This document shows, piece after piece, positions 43,078 through 53,443 of a DNA stretch of 64,000 nt. The translations under genes were made by a program, and so were the position numbers. Numbering within the stretch: the stretch's first letter is position 1; each line of letters opens with the position of its first letter. The notes under the pieces are model-generated. The model saw only the letters and a program-made list of their open reading frames with translations, made no database searches and had not been told where the DNA came from. The stretch lies in NCBI GenBank assembly GCA_010093605.1, contig MU004202.1:259560-323559 (forward strand), given 5' to 3'. The stretch comes from Lophium mytilinum. Its lineage: Eukaryota; Ascomycota; Dothideomycetes; Mytilinidiales; Mytilinidiaceae.

Positions 43078-45330
43078 TCACCCCCAAACGTCCTCCTGAT
43101 ACCTTGATTCCTTCTTCATTTTGCCTCCAACCGTCTTATCCGCTTCTTCCCTACTGACTCCTCTCTTCTCCGCCAATATGTCTACCAATCTGCTTCTAAC
43201 CTCCCTGGCCATACTCGCCGCCCCACAGATGTAAAATGCAGCCCGTTCATCTTCCACAAGTGTTCCGACTTCGAACCTCCACCTATCCTCAGCAAGCATA
43301 TCCTGCACATAGACCTTGTCTTGTTCTTTTTGCCTCGAGAATGCAGTCACAAGCTGGAAGCTATCTCCCAGCGTTTCTTTCCATGCCTTCCACTCGTCTC
43401 GGTACAGGAAGTCAGTCTTGTCATCTCGACACCCGAAGAATAGTACCATTTTTCCCACAGGCTTGCCTAGCTCGACTAGCCGTGCGCGCTCTTGCACGAA
43501 ACCGCGGAAAGGCGCGATGCCTGTTCCCGCTGCTACCATGACTATGGGTACCGTTTCCCTAATCGGGAGTTTGAAGGTCGAGCGCTTGATGTGCATGTAA
43601 ACTCTACCGCCCAGCAGCTTGCCTCGCGGACCAGCGAGGTCATATTTAGGCCCGCTAGAGATATCCGTGATCTCACTCTCATGGGAACTGATTGGGTTCT
43701 CCGAGGTCGAGCGGAACTCGCGGTCGTGTGCTAGCAGGAAATTGGTCGCTAGGCCGTGGAATCTTTCTTCGTTCTTCGCGCCGTCTAGATTCTCGAGCTG
43801 CTTGCTGTTAACGGCCAAGGTTATAGTTGGCTGTCGAGGGCTCGCTATCGGAGAACTGGAGATGGAATAATAGCGAGGCTGGATCCGACTGAAGGACTCG
43901 ACGAGGAGAGAAAAGGGTATTTTTGACCAGGACCCGGCAGACGAGTTGATCGATTCCAGCACTTTTCCGACTGTGAGGTATTGGCTGGCAACCTGATTGC
44001 GGAAGGCATGCTTGTTTTTTCCGAGTCCAAGTAGTGCAGCAGATGCTTCCTCTGATGGGGCAAATTGGGCAATGAGGATGAGTAGATCTCGAGAGGCAAG
44101 AGCACCAATCTCGAGGTAGTACTTGAGAAGCGTCTCGCGGGTGGTTGGCGAGGGCAAATCGCACTTCCCTTGCTTGCTCTCCACCATGATAGGTTTCTTT
44201 CTCACGTCCTCGTCGAGTCCAAGGGCTCGACACAAGCGCGCTACTTCGTTCTCTGGATTCAGCGGCCAAATGGCAAGATGGTCGCCCGTTTGATATCGGA
44301 TGGAGGGTGCAGCCGAGAGGTCAAATTCCATGTGAGCACAGATACGATTACTGGCCGAGGACAGTATCTTGCTTGTGGCGATGGGTGCAGCGAATGGATT
44401 TCGATCGTTGTAGGCTACCCTTTCCGTGGTTTGCTGAAGCGCTCTCTCGCTGGGCTCGCCCATGTAGATAGTGGGTTCGTCGACGCAGACATCAAGCACA
44501 TGGATTGTAGGTTGGTAGGCAATTGGGCGCTCATCCAGGCTGATGGTTTGGCCGAGAGGCTTGAGCACTTGCTCTTTCCAGTCCATGAAATCCTCCTCTG
44601 TAGTACCTTGGCTTTCATCTGCACGACCCAGAGACCCTATGCGCTTTGCTCCAAGATTACTTAAGATATCGTCAATGACAGTAATGGTTCGGTTATAATA
44701 TTGGTAGTTCCGGTTTCCCATTCCTATCGCAAGATAGCGGAGATCTTCCAAGCTGGTCTCGTTCTTCTTCATCTTCTCTAGCCCCAAGCAGAATTGGGTG
44801 GCATTGTCTGGTGGGTCACCTTCTCCATATGTCGATACGAGGAAGACGGCGAGTTTGTCCTTTGGAAACATAGCAAGATGTTCCGGGTCATAATCTTGAA
44901 GGTCCGCAACTAGAGTTTTGAGGGCAAATCGGGACTGCCATTCCCGAGAAAGCCTTTCTGCGAACGCTTCGGAAACGCCTGATTGGGAGCCCCAGAAAAC
45001 TGCAATATCATTGCCCTTTGAGCCAAGGAGTTAATATGATTCAACGCTTTGAGATTTTTAGTAGGCACTCACAGTTTCCGCCAGCCTTTTTCCGATGTCT
45101 CTTGTGGGTTTAGGCCGTGCTTTCAAGTCCCCCGTTTTCTGAGGGGCTTGGTACCACAGGTATTTGTTTGGGTCCGGCTTTCCCCATAATTTGCCGTCTC
45201 CAGCGTAAAAGACACCGATACTTGCAAGGACGAATACGACAAGCCAGTCTCCAAGTCGCAGTCGGAAAGGGTTGTTGGAGACAGTTTGGAGTACGTGCTG
45301 TAGAGTATGCTGATCAGGAAGGAGCTCCAT
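43078..45330 (-). CDS. NADPH-cytochrome P450 reductase (cluster paralogue)
   Basis: Two exons: 45073-45330 and 43078-45015, 731 residues. It carries electrons from NADPH through FAD and FMN to P450s at the ER. A membrane anchor is GDWLVVFVLASIGVFYAG (about 27-44). The FMN domain has AVFWGSQSGVSEAFAERL, VSTYGEGDPPDNA and GMGNRNYQYYN. The FAD domain has QPRYYSISSSPIASP. The NADPH domain has GTGIAPFRGFVQER, FFGCRDDKTDFLY, YVQDML and FYICGAASM, ending RYQEDVWG. The Asn-Tyr-Gln-Tyr in the FMN loop and SQSG instead of SQTG differ from the housekeeping sequence as I know it, suggesting a specialised paralogue. It is tail to tail with the ADH (115 bases) and divergent from the transporter. Confidence 0.94.
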
Positions 45331-46305
45331 TATTGTGGAATCAGTGAAGATGTATGATCGGGGAGAGGGTGGAGAGCGCGCATGCACTCGGTAATCTTCT
45401 GCGTTTATCTACACGACCAGTAGTGGGAGTAGAACAGCGATCAGCTCCGCTGATACAATACTCTAGGCGATTCTGCGTCACCAGGTCAACCATTTTTGGA
45501 GAAGCAACGCTACCACACGCTCGCGCAACATGACCCGACATGCAGCACACGAAAGTATCATTACCTCTCCTGCCAGTTTTCGCCTATTCTCGAGCGAAGG
45601 CCCGCAGATGCAACATGCGATTTGCCGTCCCCCGTTCGCCTAATCTTGGGATAGGCTCTGCGCACGTAACATGCGATCTGCCTTTCCGCACGTCGAGTTC
45701 CTAGCTCTTTCTCACCTCTAGATCCGGGAATAACGCTAAGATGCCAAATGTGGCGCTCTTATGGTCGGACCGTGCGAACCCTGGGGCTCGGATCTAGACT
45801 GACGGTCCCTTCCTCTGCGGAGGGTGGCTTGAGGAAGTCGACGAGAAGTACTATTTCGGACACTGTGTTCGGCGAAAGAGTGTGGCAAATCATTCTCCGA
45901 GGACTCTCTAGGGACCTCTCGCCGAATATTCGACGAGTTTGTCCACTTTGGCCACAAGAATCACATACGCGACGCTAGATTAGTTAGTCTCCGCGGAGCT
46001 AGCGGCGAGGGCTTTGGGGAGATGCCCGGTTACGCTTCATGCGACCAGCAGATCGAGAATTTCTCTCCTGCAGCGGACCCTAATGTCTGGGCAAGATACC
46101 CCACGGGGTATTATCCTTGACTGTCATCTAGACCCACGATGTTTCCCACCACTAACACATCAAAGTGTCTATATATTGGGCCTGCAACCTCCCCAAAGAT
46201 CGAATCATCACAGCTACCAAACAGTCGGGATTTTATTCTTGGCCATCTCACAGACAAAACTCTATCGTGCTTGGATCGAGCCGGTCTTACTCTATCTACT
46301 TCATC
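45331..46305. promoter_or_regulatory. Divergent promoter region of CPR and MFS transporter
   Basis: 975 bases between start codons. It contains an imperfect direct repeat, CAACATGCGATTTGCC at 45611-45626 and TAACATGCGATCTGCC at 45667-45682, 56 bases apart. A third related GCAACATG lies near 45526. CGGACCG (45766-45772) and CTCCGCGGAG (45989-45998) are candidate Zn2Cys6 sites. Short frames within are not supported. Confidence 0.6.
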
Positions 46306-47994
46306 ATGTTCAATATTCAAGGAAGACTCTTGACTATCCTCATCACCGTCGCATGCTCGACCAGTTTCTTGCTGTTCGGATATGACCAAGGCGTTCTCTC
46401 TGGCCTGATCGGCGCCAACAATCAGTTTGGCAAAGATTTCAATCATCCAGATGCCAACACCCAGGGTCTCATTGTTTCAGTTTACCAACTTGGCAATGTT
46501 GGAGGCTCCATCGGCATCTTTCTCGCCGGCGACTATTTTGGAAGAAAGAAATCCATCATCTATGCTACCCTCATCATGCTCGTTGGTGCTATTCTGCAGA
46601 CTGCTTCCGTCAGCACCGGGATGATGTACGCTGCTAGAGTCATAACCGGAATTGTAAGTCCGAACCCTGAACCTCACAAGATTTCGTCATTCTAACATTC
46701 ATAGGGCAACGGAGCAAACACTTCAACAATCCCAGTATGGCAAGCGGAAACCAGCACGGCGAAAGAGCGCGGGAAGCTTGTTGCCATTGACAGCTGCATC
46801 ATCATCTTCGGTATCCTGATCGCATATGTAAGTCACTACTAATTAAAGCTTTGAAGCATGTCACTCACATTCCCCAGTGGATGGATTATGGCTTCGCACA
46901 AGTCTCCGGCCCAGCACAGTGGCGATTCCCTATTGCGTTCCAGATGGTATTCATCTTGATCCTCCTAGCTCTGATGATGTTCCTCCCGGAGACGCCCCGT
47001 TGGCTACACTCAAAGGGTCGCCACGCAGAAGCCGATGCTGTCACCGCCAGGCTTATTGGGACGAACGTACCCGTCACCGACCCACGAGTCCAAGAACTCT
47101 CGAAAGACATCACTAGCGCAATTGAGATCGAATCCGCTGGCGGCCCCTTCAAGATGAAAGAGATCTTCGCCGGCGGCAAGCTCCAAAACTTCCGTCGCAT
47201 GTGTCTTTGCTTCGCTGTCGATGCTTTCCAGCAGCTTGGCGGAATCTGCGTCATCACATACTACCTGCCCAAAGTCTTGTCCGAGTCGGTCGGAATGGAT
47301 CGCCACATGTCGCTCTTGATGGCGGGAATTATCACAACCGAGTACTTCCTGGCATCCATCGTACAGATCTGGCTTGTCAACTACTTCAAGCGCCGGACCT
47401 TACTGTTCCTTTCCAGCGCTGGAGAGATCATCACAATGGTGGTCCTGGCTATTTGCACGCATGATGGCAGCCACAAGGCCGGCATCGTCTCCATCGTGAT
47501 GATCTTCCTTTACAACACTTTCTATGCCTGGGGCTGGCTTACAATTCCTTTCGTCTATCCGGCTGAAATCACTACTTTGCGTATCAGAGCGAAGGGTGCA
47601 GCGGTTGCTTCCTTTGGCGCCTGGATCATCGAGTTTATGGTCGTGCAGATCACCCCTATTGCTGTACAAAATATAGGATATCAAACGTAAGGCTACACCT
47701 TCAGTCTGTTAGTCAATGGATACTGACTCATTTAGCTATATCATCTTTGCCGTCTTGAACGCCGGAATCATCGTTCCAGTTGTGTACTTCTTCTTCCCCG
47801 AGACCGCCGGCATGCGGCTTGAGGACATTGATCACATCTTCGAGCACGGAGGAATCACTGGCGGTGTCATCGGCAAGAACGGCCTGCTCAGGGATAGACG
47901 ACTTGATATTGCAAGGGAGCATCACGAGGAAGTTTTTACCGATCAGAAGGACGGCTCAGACTCCGCGGAGAGGATTGAGTACAGCAAGGTATAA
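46306..47994 (+). CDS. MFS transporter, sugar-porter family
   Basis: Four exons: 46306-46653, 46705-46827, 46878-47686 and 47736-47994. The model gives 512 residues with closed phases. It has about twelve hydrophobic segments. Sugar-porter signatures are FGYDQGVLSG in TM1, GDYFGRKKS after TM2, PVWQAETSTAKERGKLV after TM4, FLPETPRWL after TM6 and FVYPAEITTLRIRAKG in the second half. FFFPETAGMRLEDIDHIF closes the last helix. Family members move hexoses, quinate, lactose or other polyols by proton symport at the plasma membrane. The substrate is not readable here. In context it may import the cluster's substrate. The start at 46306 gives a short cytosolic N-terminus before TM1. Confidence 0.94.
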
Positions 47995-48310
47995 TATGGG
48001 ATCCACATAGGCGATTTCAATGTGGCGCACAGCCTCATTTCTTGTAAATATTGGAAGCCCATGAAGCAATGGTCATAATTACGTATATAATATTTCCTAC
48101 TACACCACTATTCTCACGATAATTGCCACAGTCGCGAGATCTACAAAAGAGCACTAGACCTACCCCACCCTTATTAGCGTACCCCGCAAACGACGAAACG
48201 GATCATCTCCTCGCCTGCGCCGCCTAAAAGGCAGAAAGGGAAACTCGCCTCTTGCTCTTCCCTTTCAGAACCCGCGCCTATGGACAGGATTTGACTGCGT
48301 CGCGGCGACA
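47995..48310. other. Short spacer: MFS 3' end and regulator promoter
   Basis: 316 bases. It holds the transporter 3' UTR and the promoter/5' UTR of the Zn2Cys6 gene. No distinct element is seen. Confidence 0.6.
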
Positions 48311-50743
48311 ATGCCTCGCAACCGATCAGGATGGTAACGACGACACCGCATCCACTCTACCTAGCCGCAGGGCAACTAGCAGCTAATGCATACCGTGTCA
48401 AAACAGCCTCACGTGCCGAGAGAAACACCTGAAGTGCGATGAGGCGAAGCCACTCTGTGCCCGTTGCCGGAAATCGTCTCGCAGATGCACGTGGGATGAT
48501 GTGATAAAGTTCCGCAGCTCGCAAAGGGTTGCGGCTCGAGCAAAGCTTCATGCCTCTGAGGAGAGGAGCAGTGTCGCTACGGTTTTCTCGCCAGATAGCG
48601 AGAATGTCTTTTCTAGGGACCATTGTTGGCTTGAAACACCTTCGAGATGTAAGTTGGAACTTCTCAGGAGATCAGGCTGGTCTTATGACAACGTGCGATA
48701 TTTTAACGCCACAATAGTGAGCTTCGTTGATGAGACGGCTGTTGTATCAGCTCAGTATTTGCATAACCAGGCACTTGAAGACCAGGCACTTGAAGACCAA
48801 GCACTTGAAGACCAAGCACTCGAACATCAGGCCCTCGAAAGTCACGGAAGTGACGCAGTCAATGTTTCCGAAGCTAACGGAACTTGTGATATTACTCTAG
48901 ACACCCATGAGTCCCTCTTCGAGCCTGACTCAGTCGCCTCGCCGCCTCCAGCTGCATTACCCGCTCACCCCGTCTTCCCTGGGAGATCTACTCCTCCTCC
49001 TCCCTCCATTCATACTCGCACAGAATCCTTCGCAATCCCCGACCCCCCTCGTCGGGGATCGTACGTTAGTCCCTACCAAGGAAGCGATTACCTTGCCGGC
49101 TTCAGCCTAAGTCCTGGTTCAGTAGCAAATGTCTTCAGCCCGGGAGCGACTGGCTTCACCCCCGTAGTAACAGGATTGACGCCTGTGTCGCATTCATCCG
49201 AAGACAGTAGACAAGTCGCACCTACGAATGTCAGTGAAACTATCTCTACCGGCGAGAGACATGATGGGGCTTCCCCACAGTACCATCGTTCTCCCATGGT
49301 GCTGGGGGAAAGTGGTGCGTTGCAACTGTACAAAGACCGGATGCCATTACCGTTCAAAGTACCTCAAGAGGCGCTTTTCTTCCACCACTTTCTTGAAAAC
49401 CTGGCAGGCATGGTGCGTACAAAGACTCCCGTAAAACTCATCCGTTATGACTACACTCTCGGTAATGGCTAATATCTTTTGACATACTCGCAGCTTGACA
49501 TGACAGATATCCAACGTCACTTTGCCGTCGATGTTCCGGAACGAGCTCTCAGTTGCCCAGTGTTGCTGGACGCTCTCATGGCATTCGCAGGACGCCATCT
49601 GAGCAGGACTTCAGCTTCTGAATCCGATTCCGCAATCGCTGACCACTACCACTACCACTGCGTGTCGCGCATGATACCAATGTTGAATGAAAAGGAGCTC
49701 GTTGCTGACGAGACACTCTTTGCCGTAAGAGGACTTCTTTCCGCACGAGTGTCACCAAATTCGCTAATTCTTCCAGGCCGCTGTGATTCTGCGAACATAT
49801 GAGGAGACGAACGGTACGCAATCCTAGTTCTAATACAAGAGGAGGCGGCGTGAAGTAGTCAGTGCAGTATAGCTAATACCCAAGCAACTAGAAACGCACA
49901 TGGGCGCAGGCCTAGAACGACATCTGACGGGCACGTCCGTCTTCGCAAACGCACAGCTGGAATTCCACACGTGGGGCGGCCTCGGCCACGCGGCATTTTG
50001 GGTGTTCGTGCGACAAGACATCTACATGTCCCTCCTGAGCCAGCAGCCTCTCAAGGTCGACCTTGCTGGCTGGGAGGAACGGCTGTCGTTCGACCTGGGC
50101 TTCGACCCGACGACGGACTGCACATGGGCCAACCGTATGATCTGGATCGTAGCTGAAATCGTCGGATTCTGTTTTGGAGATAGGAATACTTCGAATTGGG
50201 AATCGGCGCGCGACAAGGTCGAGACGTGGGACCTCAGTCGCCCGAAATCGTTCGATCCTATCCTCTACGTTGAGCGGGATCCGGATGCGAAGCGGTACTT
50301 TCCTGAGATCCGGCTCGGGCATCCATGGCATGGTACGTACATCTTGCCCAGGCGAATATTCAGGGCGTTTCAACAAAGCGGGAAATGCTGATGGAAAACA
50401 CGCAGTCACGGGTATCCAGTACTACTACATGGCCAAACTCCTCCTCGCCACCTGCTACCCCCATGTCCCCAAGATAGGACTCGGGTACCAGCGAGCTCAA
50501 CGCACCATGTGCGATGAGATCCTCCGTAACGCCGAGGCCGTCTGCGGCATTGCGTTCGCCACCTCGCTTCCAGCAGCCCGGTTGACAGCATGCACGGCCA
50601 TAATAGCATGTGGGCCATGGTTTGTGCACCGTCCGCGGGAGGAGCAGGAGCAGGTTTTGGAGCTGTTACGGAGAGCTGAGGCTGAGAGTGCGTATCCGAC
50701 TGGCTCGTTGGCGAGAGGGTTGAGGGAGGAGTGGGAGTGGTAA
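48311..50743 (+). CDS. Zn2Cys6 transcription factor, candidate cluster regulator
   Basis: Seven exons: 48311-48333, 48407-48648, 48718-49412, 49494-49724, 49777-49813, 49892-50332 and 50406-50743. The model gives 668 residues with closed phases. The 23-base first exon is supported because its TG donor end plus the C of exon 2 completes the first zinc Cys. The binuclear cluster is then CLTCREKHLKC, CARC and a final Cys (residues 8, 11, 18, 25, 28, 35). A (L-E-D-Q-A) repeat lies at about residues 105-130. A Ser/Pro-rich linker with SPGSVANVFSPGATGF follows. The C-terminal half is the helical fungal regulatory domain (LDMTDIQRHF, FHTWGGLGHAAFWVFVRQDI, MIWIVAEIVGFCFGD). Such proteins usually bind CGG triplets as dimers. 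Its position between transporter and M24B gene suggests it controls the cluster. Confidence 0.9.
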
Positions 50744-50837
50744 AGCTTACCTACCGAGTCCGCGGAGACGGGCGTCATACATCGACCAACATGGAGGAGT
50801 GATAAAGATTACCGAGGCTGCGGAGACGGGCGTCATT
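50740..50837 (+). repeat. Direct duplication at the 3' end of the regulator gene
   Basis: Two copies of about 37 bases, 50740-50777 and 50801-50837, both ending GCGGAGACGGGCGTCAT. The first starts at the stop codon of the Zn2Cys6 gene. A 23-base unique stretch separates them. Confidence 0.85.
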
Positions 50838-51126
50838 AGGGTTTGCTGACCCTGGGGAAGCGGGGGAGACTGTGGGGTAAATGCAGGACTAACGTTAGGC
50901 GAATATGATAGGACTTCCCAAAAAAGAAATACTCGACGGCTCTTAGCCGACAGTAGTGACTGCACGTGTATGTTCTTTCAACTTTCATGGAACTTCTCAG
51001 CATTGATAACCACTTTATTGTCCACTTACCACGTCGAACGTTCCATATACCTTTAAGTTCAAGCCTCGGATTTTTTACTTTGGTTCCCTAGAATCCTCAG
51101 AGAAAACTATAGACAAATCAGCTATT
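50744..51126. other. Spacer upstream of M24B gene
   Basis: 383 bases. It holds the direct duplication (50740-50837), one CCGCGG (50760-50765) and the promoter of the downstream gene. No gene is supported. Confidence 0.6.
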
Positions 51127-52314
51127 ATGAACGGCACGAAAGAAACTAACGGAACCTCTAAGCATGTCATCTCCGAAGAGTCGATACAACCAGAAGAGTT
51201 CCAACAACGCATCGCCACGGTGCGTAAAGCCCTCCAGCCTTCTGGCCTGATCGGCCTCATCGCCTTCGGCGACTGCTGGCGAGGAGCCAACGTGTGCTAC
51301 TTCACCGAGTTCCGTCCTCTAGACGGCGTATCCGACATTGCCAACGCTCTATTCTTCCTTGGCGTCGACTCCCCCCCTATACTTTTCGTCTCGAAGCAAT
51401 GCGTCGACTACGCCTCCGAAGTCACCACATTCGCCGTGCATAGCTTCGACGAGCTGAACGCGCATCTCTCATCCTTCGCCTCCAAGCACAGCGACGGGGT
51501 CCTAGGCCTCGCAGGCGAAGCCTACATCCCAGAAGACCTACACCGCCGCATCAAAGCCACCATCGGCCCTCTCACTCTAACACCCCACCCCATCCTCGCC
51601 GAGATCAAAGCCGTCAAGTCACCCGCAGAAATCGCTCTGATCCGCAAAGCATCCGCGCTCACCGACATCGCCATGATGGCCATCCAAAAGACCCTGTCGG
51701 ACGGCCATCCCCACACGGAACGAGAACTGGCACTCGACGCTGACCGCGCGATGCTCGCCCACGGCGCGGACCGCACCGCCTACGACTCCATGGTGCAAGC
51801 GGGCCCGCGCTCGGCATTCAACCTCGCGCGCCCCACGGACCGCGTCGTGCAGCCCGGCGACCTCGTCATGACGGACATCGGCGCGCGGTACAGGGGCTAT
51901 GTTGCCGACGGCGGCCGCGGCTTCACGTACGGCGCCGCGTCTGAGGAGCGCCGCGCTATCGTGCGGGCTGCAGCTGCTGCCGTTGAAGCAGGGTTAGAGG
52001 CTGCGAGGCCAGGGATCACGTGCGCTGATCTGAATGCGGCCATCCAGGCGGCGCTGGTGGAGTCTGGGTACGAGAAGTACTCTAGTGAGGCGAGGGGCCA
52101 TGGGACGGGACATGGGACGGGGATGGATCCGGAGGAGGAGCAGCCGTGGATTGGGCCGGGGAATCGGACGGTGTTGAGGGAGAATATGGTGTTTACGCTT
52201 AAGGCGACGATTACGGTCCCAGGCGTGGGGGGATTGAGGACGGAGCGGATTGTTAGGTTGACGGCGGATGGGGTGGAGCCTTTGGATGTTTTTCCTATGG
52301 AGTTGTATTGGTAG
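51127..52314 (+). CDS. M24B creatinase/prolidase-like protein with altered metal site
   Basis: Single exon, 395 residues. The N-terminal creatinase-like domain (to about 150) has YFTEFRPLDGVSDIANALFF. The pita-bread domain follows (EIKAVKSPAEIALIRKAS). Expected ligands seen are TDIGARYRGYVADGGRGF (two Asp), GHGTGHGTGMD (His) and GGLRTERIV (last Glu). The first Glu of the usual (I/V)EPG motif is missing: the equivalent stretch reads FTLKATITVPGVGG. Loss of one ligand suggests weak or no metallopeptidase activity, or a creatinase-like, metal-free mechanism. No signal peptide. It lies 383 bases after the regulator on the same strand and is the right-most member of the proposed cluster. A role in hydrolysing an amide or imidic substrate is possible but unproven. 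Confidence 0.88.
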   Translation: MNGTKETNGTSKHVISEESIQPEEFQQRIATVRKALQPSGLIGLIAFGDCWRGANVCYFTEFRPLDGVSDIANALFFLGVDSPPILFVSKQCVDYASEVTTFAVHSFDELNAHLSSFASKHSDGVLGLAGEAYIPEDLHRRIKATIGPLTLTPHPILAEIKAVKSPAEIALIRKASALTDIAMMAIQKTLSDGHPHTERELALDADRAMLAHGADRTAYDSMVQAGPRSAFNLARPTDRVVQPGDLVMTDIGARYRGYVADGGRGFTYGAASEERRAIVRAAAAAVEAGLEAARPGITCADLNAAIQAALVESGYEKYSSEARGHGTGHGTGMDPEEEQPWIGPGNRTVLRENMVFTLKATITVPGVGGLRTERIVRLTADGVEPLDVFPMELYW

Positions 52315-52671
52315 GTAATTAGTTGATGTCAGTTATGTTCAGTGTCGTAGTATAAAGGTCTGCAGTAGTACGAAGAAATCATGATGACGCCAATCTTATG
52401 AGCAGCTCGAAGATCTTCTATCGCGCGACTTACTTGGGAGAAAGCAGCCAGCTTAATCGTGAAGAGGGAACAGTCGTTAAAGGCGTGTACCCGAATTACT
52501 TGGTGCTGTTTGAAGCGTTTCATATTCCGTTTATTTTCTCTGTCGTCGTAAGGCAGGGTTCGCCGCTCCTGTACTGGCAAGGTGTTTAGTTCAGGACATA
52601 GCTCAATTGACCTCCTCCTTTGACCTCGGCTGACCTGGCTTGGCTAGACTACCCCTTAAGAAGCTAGAAGA

Positions 52672-53074
52672 CGCAGCTCACCCAACCTGCCCCCTTCACC
52701 TCGGCTGACCTGCTTTGGCAACATCAAGAGCTACCTACCAGGTCAGCTTACCTTTTGGGAAATTGGTTGAGTTATAAAGCCCGCGCCCACACGGCGCTGG
52801 CTTAGGACGGAGTTAACTAAGGCTACGCTTATGTAGGCGACGTATATATGCTGCACATTATCATGTGCCACAGTAATTCCAATGTTGAGGATTCAATCAC
52901 TTAACGCAATGAAACAATGAATCTCACTTCCTCAATAAATAATACTGTGAATAGGTGGGGCAGGTCGGATGAGGTGTCGATGTAGGAGGTAGGAGGTCGG
53001 GTGAGGTGTTGAGAATGTAGATAGCGCGCCGAGGCAGGTCAGCCGAGGTTCATGGGGGAGGTTAGGTAAGCTGC
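52672..53074. mobile_element. Inverted-repeat element 1 (about 403 bp, MITE-like)
   Basis: Left arm 52672-52720 and right arm 53028-53074 are reverse complements at roughly four bases in five (shared CCTCGGCTGACCTGC with its inverse, and CGCAGCT/AGCTGCG outer ends). A further direct copy of the core lies at 52609-52645. The interior is AT-rich with GGAGGTAGGAGGTCGG-type runs and no coding frame. Confidence 0.72.
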
Positions 53075-53078
53075 GTTT

Positions 53079-53443
53079 CCCCAAACACCAATCCACGATT
53101 ATTAGCGATCGGGGGGCATCCTAAGATTACATGTTCTTTATTTTACATGCAATTACCTCCTAAACTATCTCCTATATACTCTACTTATCAGTTACAGGAC
53201 CACCTTCTTACTAATTAGGGGGAGCACAAGATCATCCCCAATTGTCAATCGGGGGTTTAGCAAACCCGAAGTTCGCCAATAACTGAGGCTGTACACGCCC
53301 CCGATCGGCCATCGGGGGCTATTCCGCCCAATTCCCCGTTGACCGATAGGGCCAATTAGGCCAATCTATTGACATTGGCCTATCTCAATTGATTGGGCGA
53401 TATTCGCCAATCCTCACCGATAATCGCGGATTGGTGTTGGGGG
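53079..53443. mobile_element. Inverted-repeat element 2 (about 365 bp, MITE-like)
   Basis: Left end 53079-53109 (CCCCAAACACCAATCCACGA) is answered at the right end, about 53414-53443, by its near-exact inverse (CGCGGATTGGTGTTGGGG). The interior has further palindromic blocks such as CCCCGATCGGCCATCGGGG. It starts five bases after element 1 ends. No coding capacity. Confidence 0.75.
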
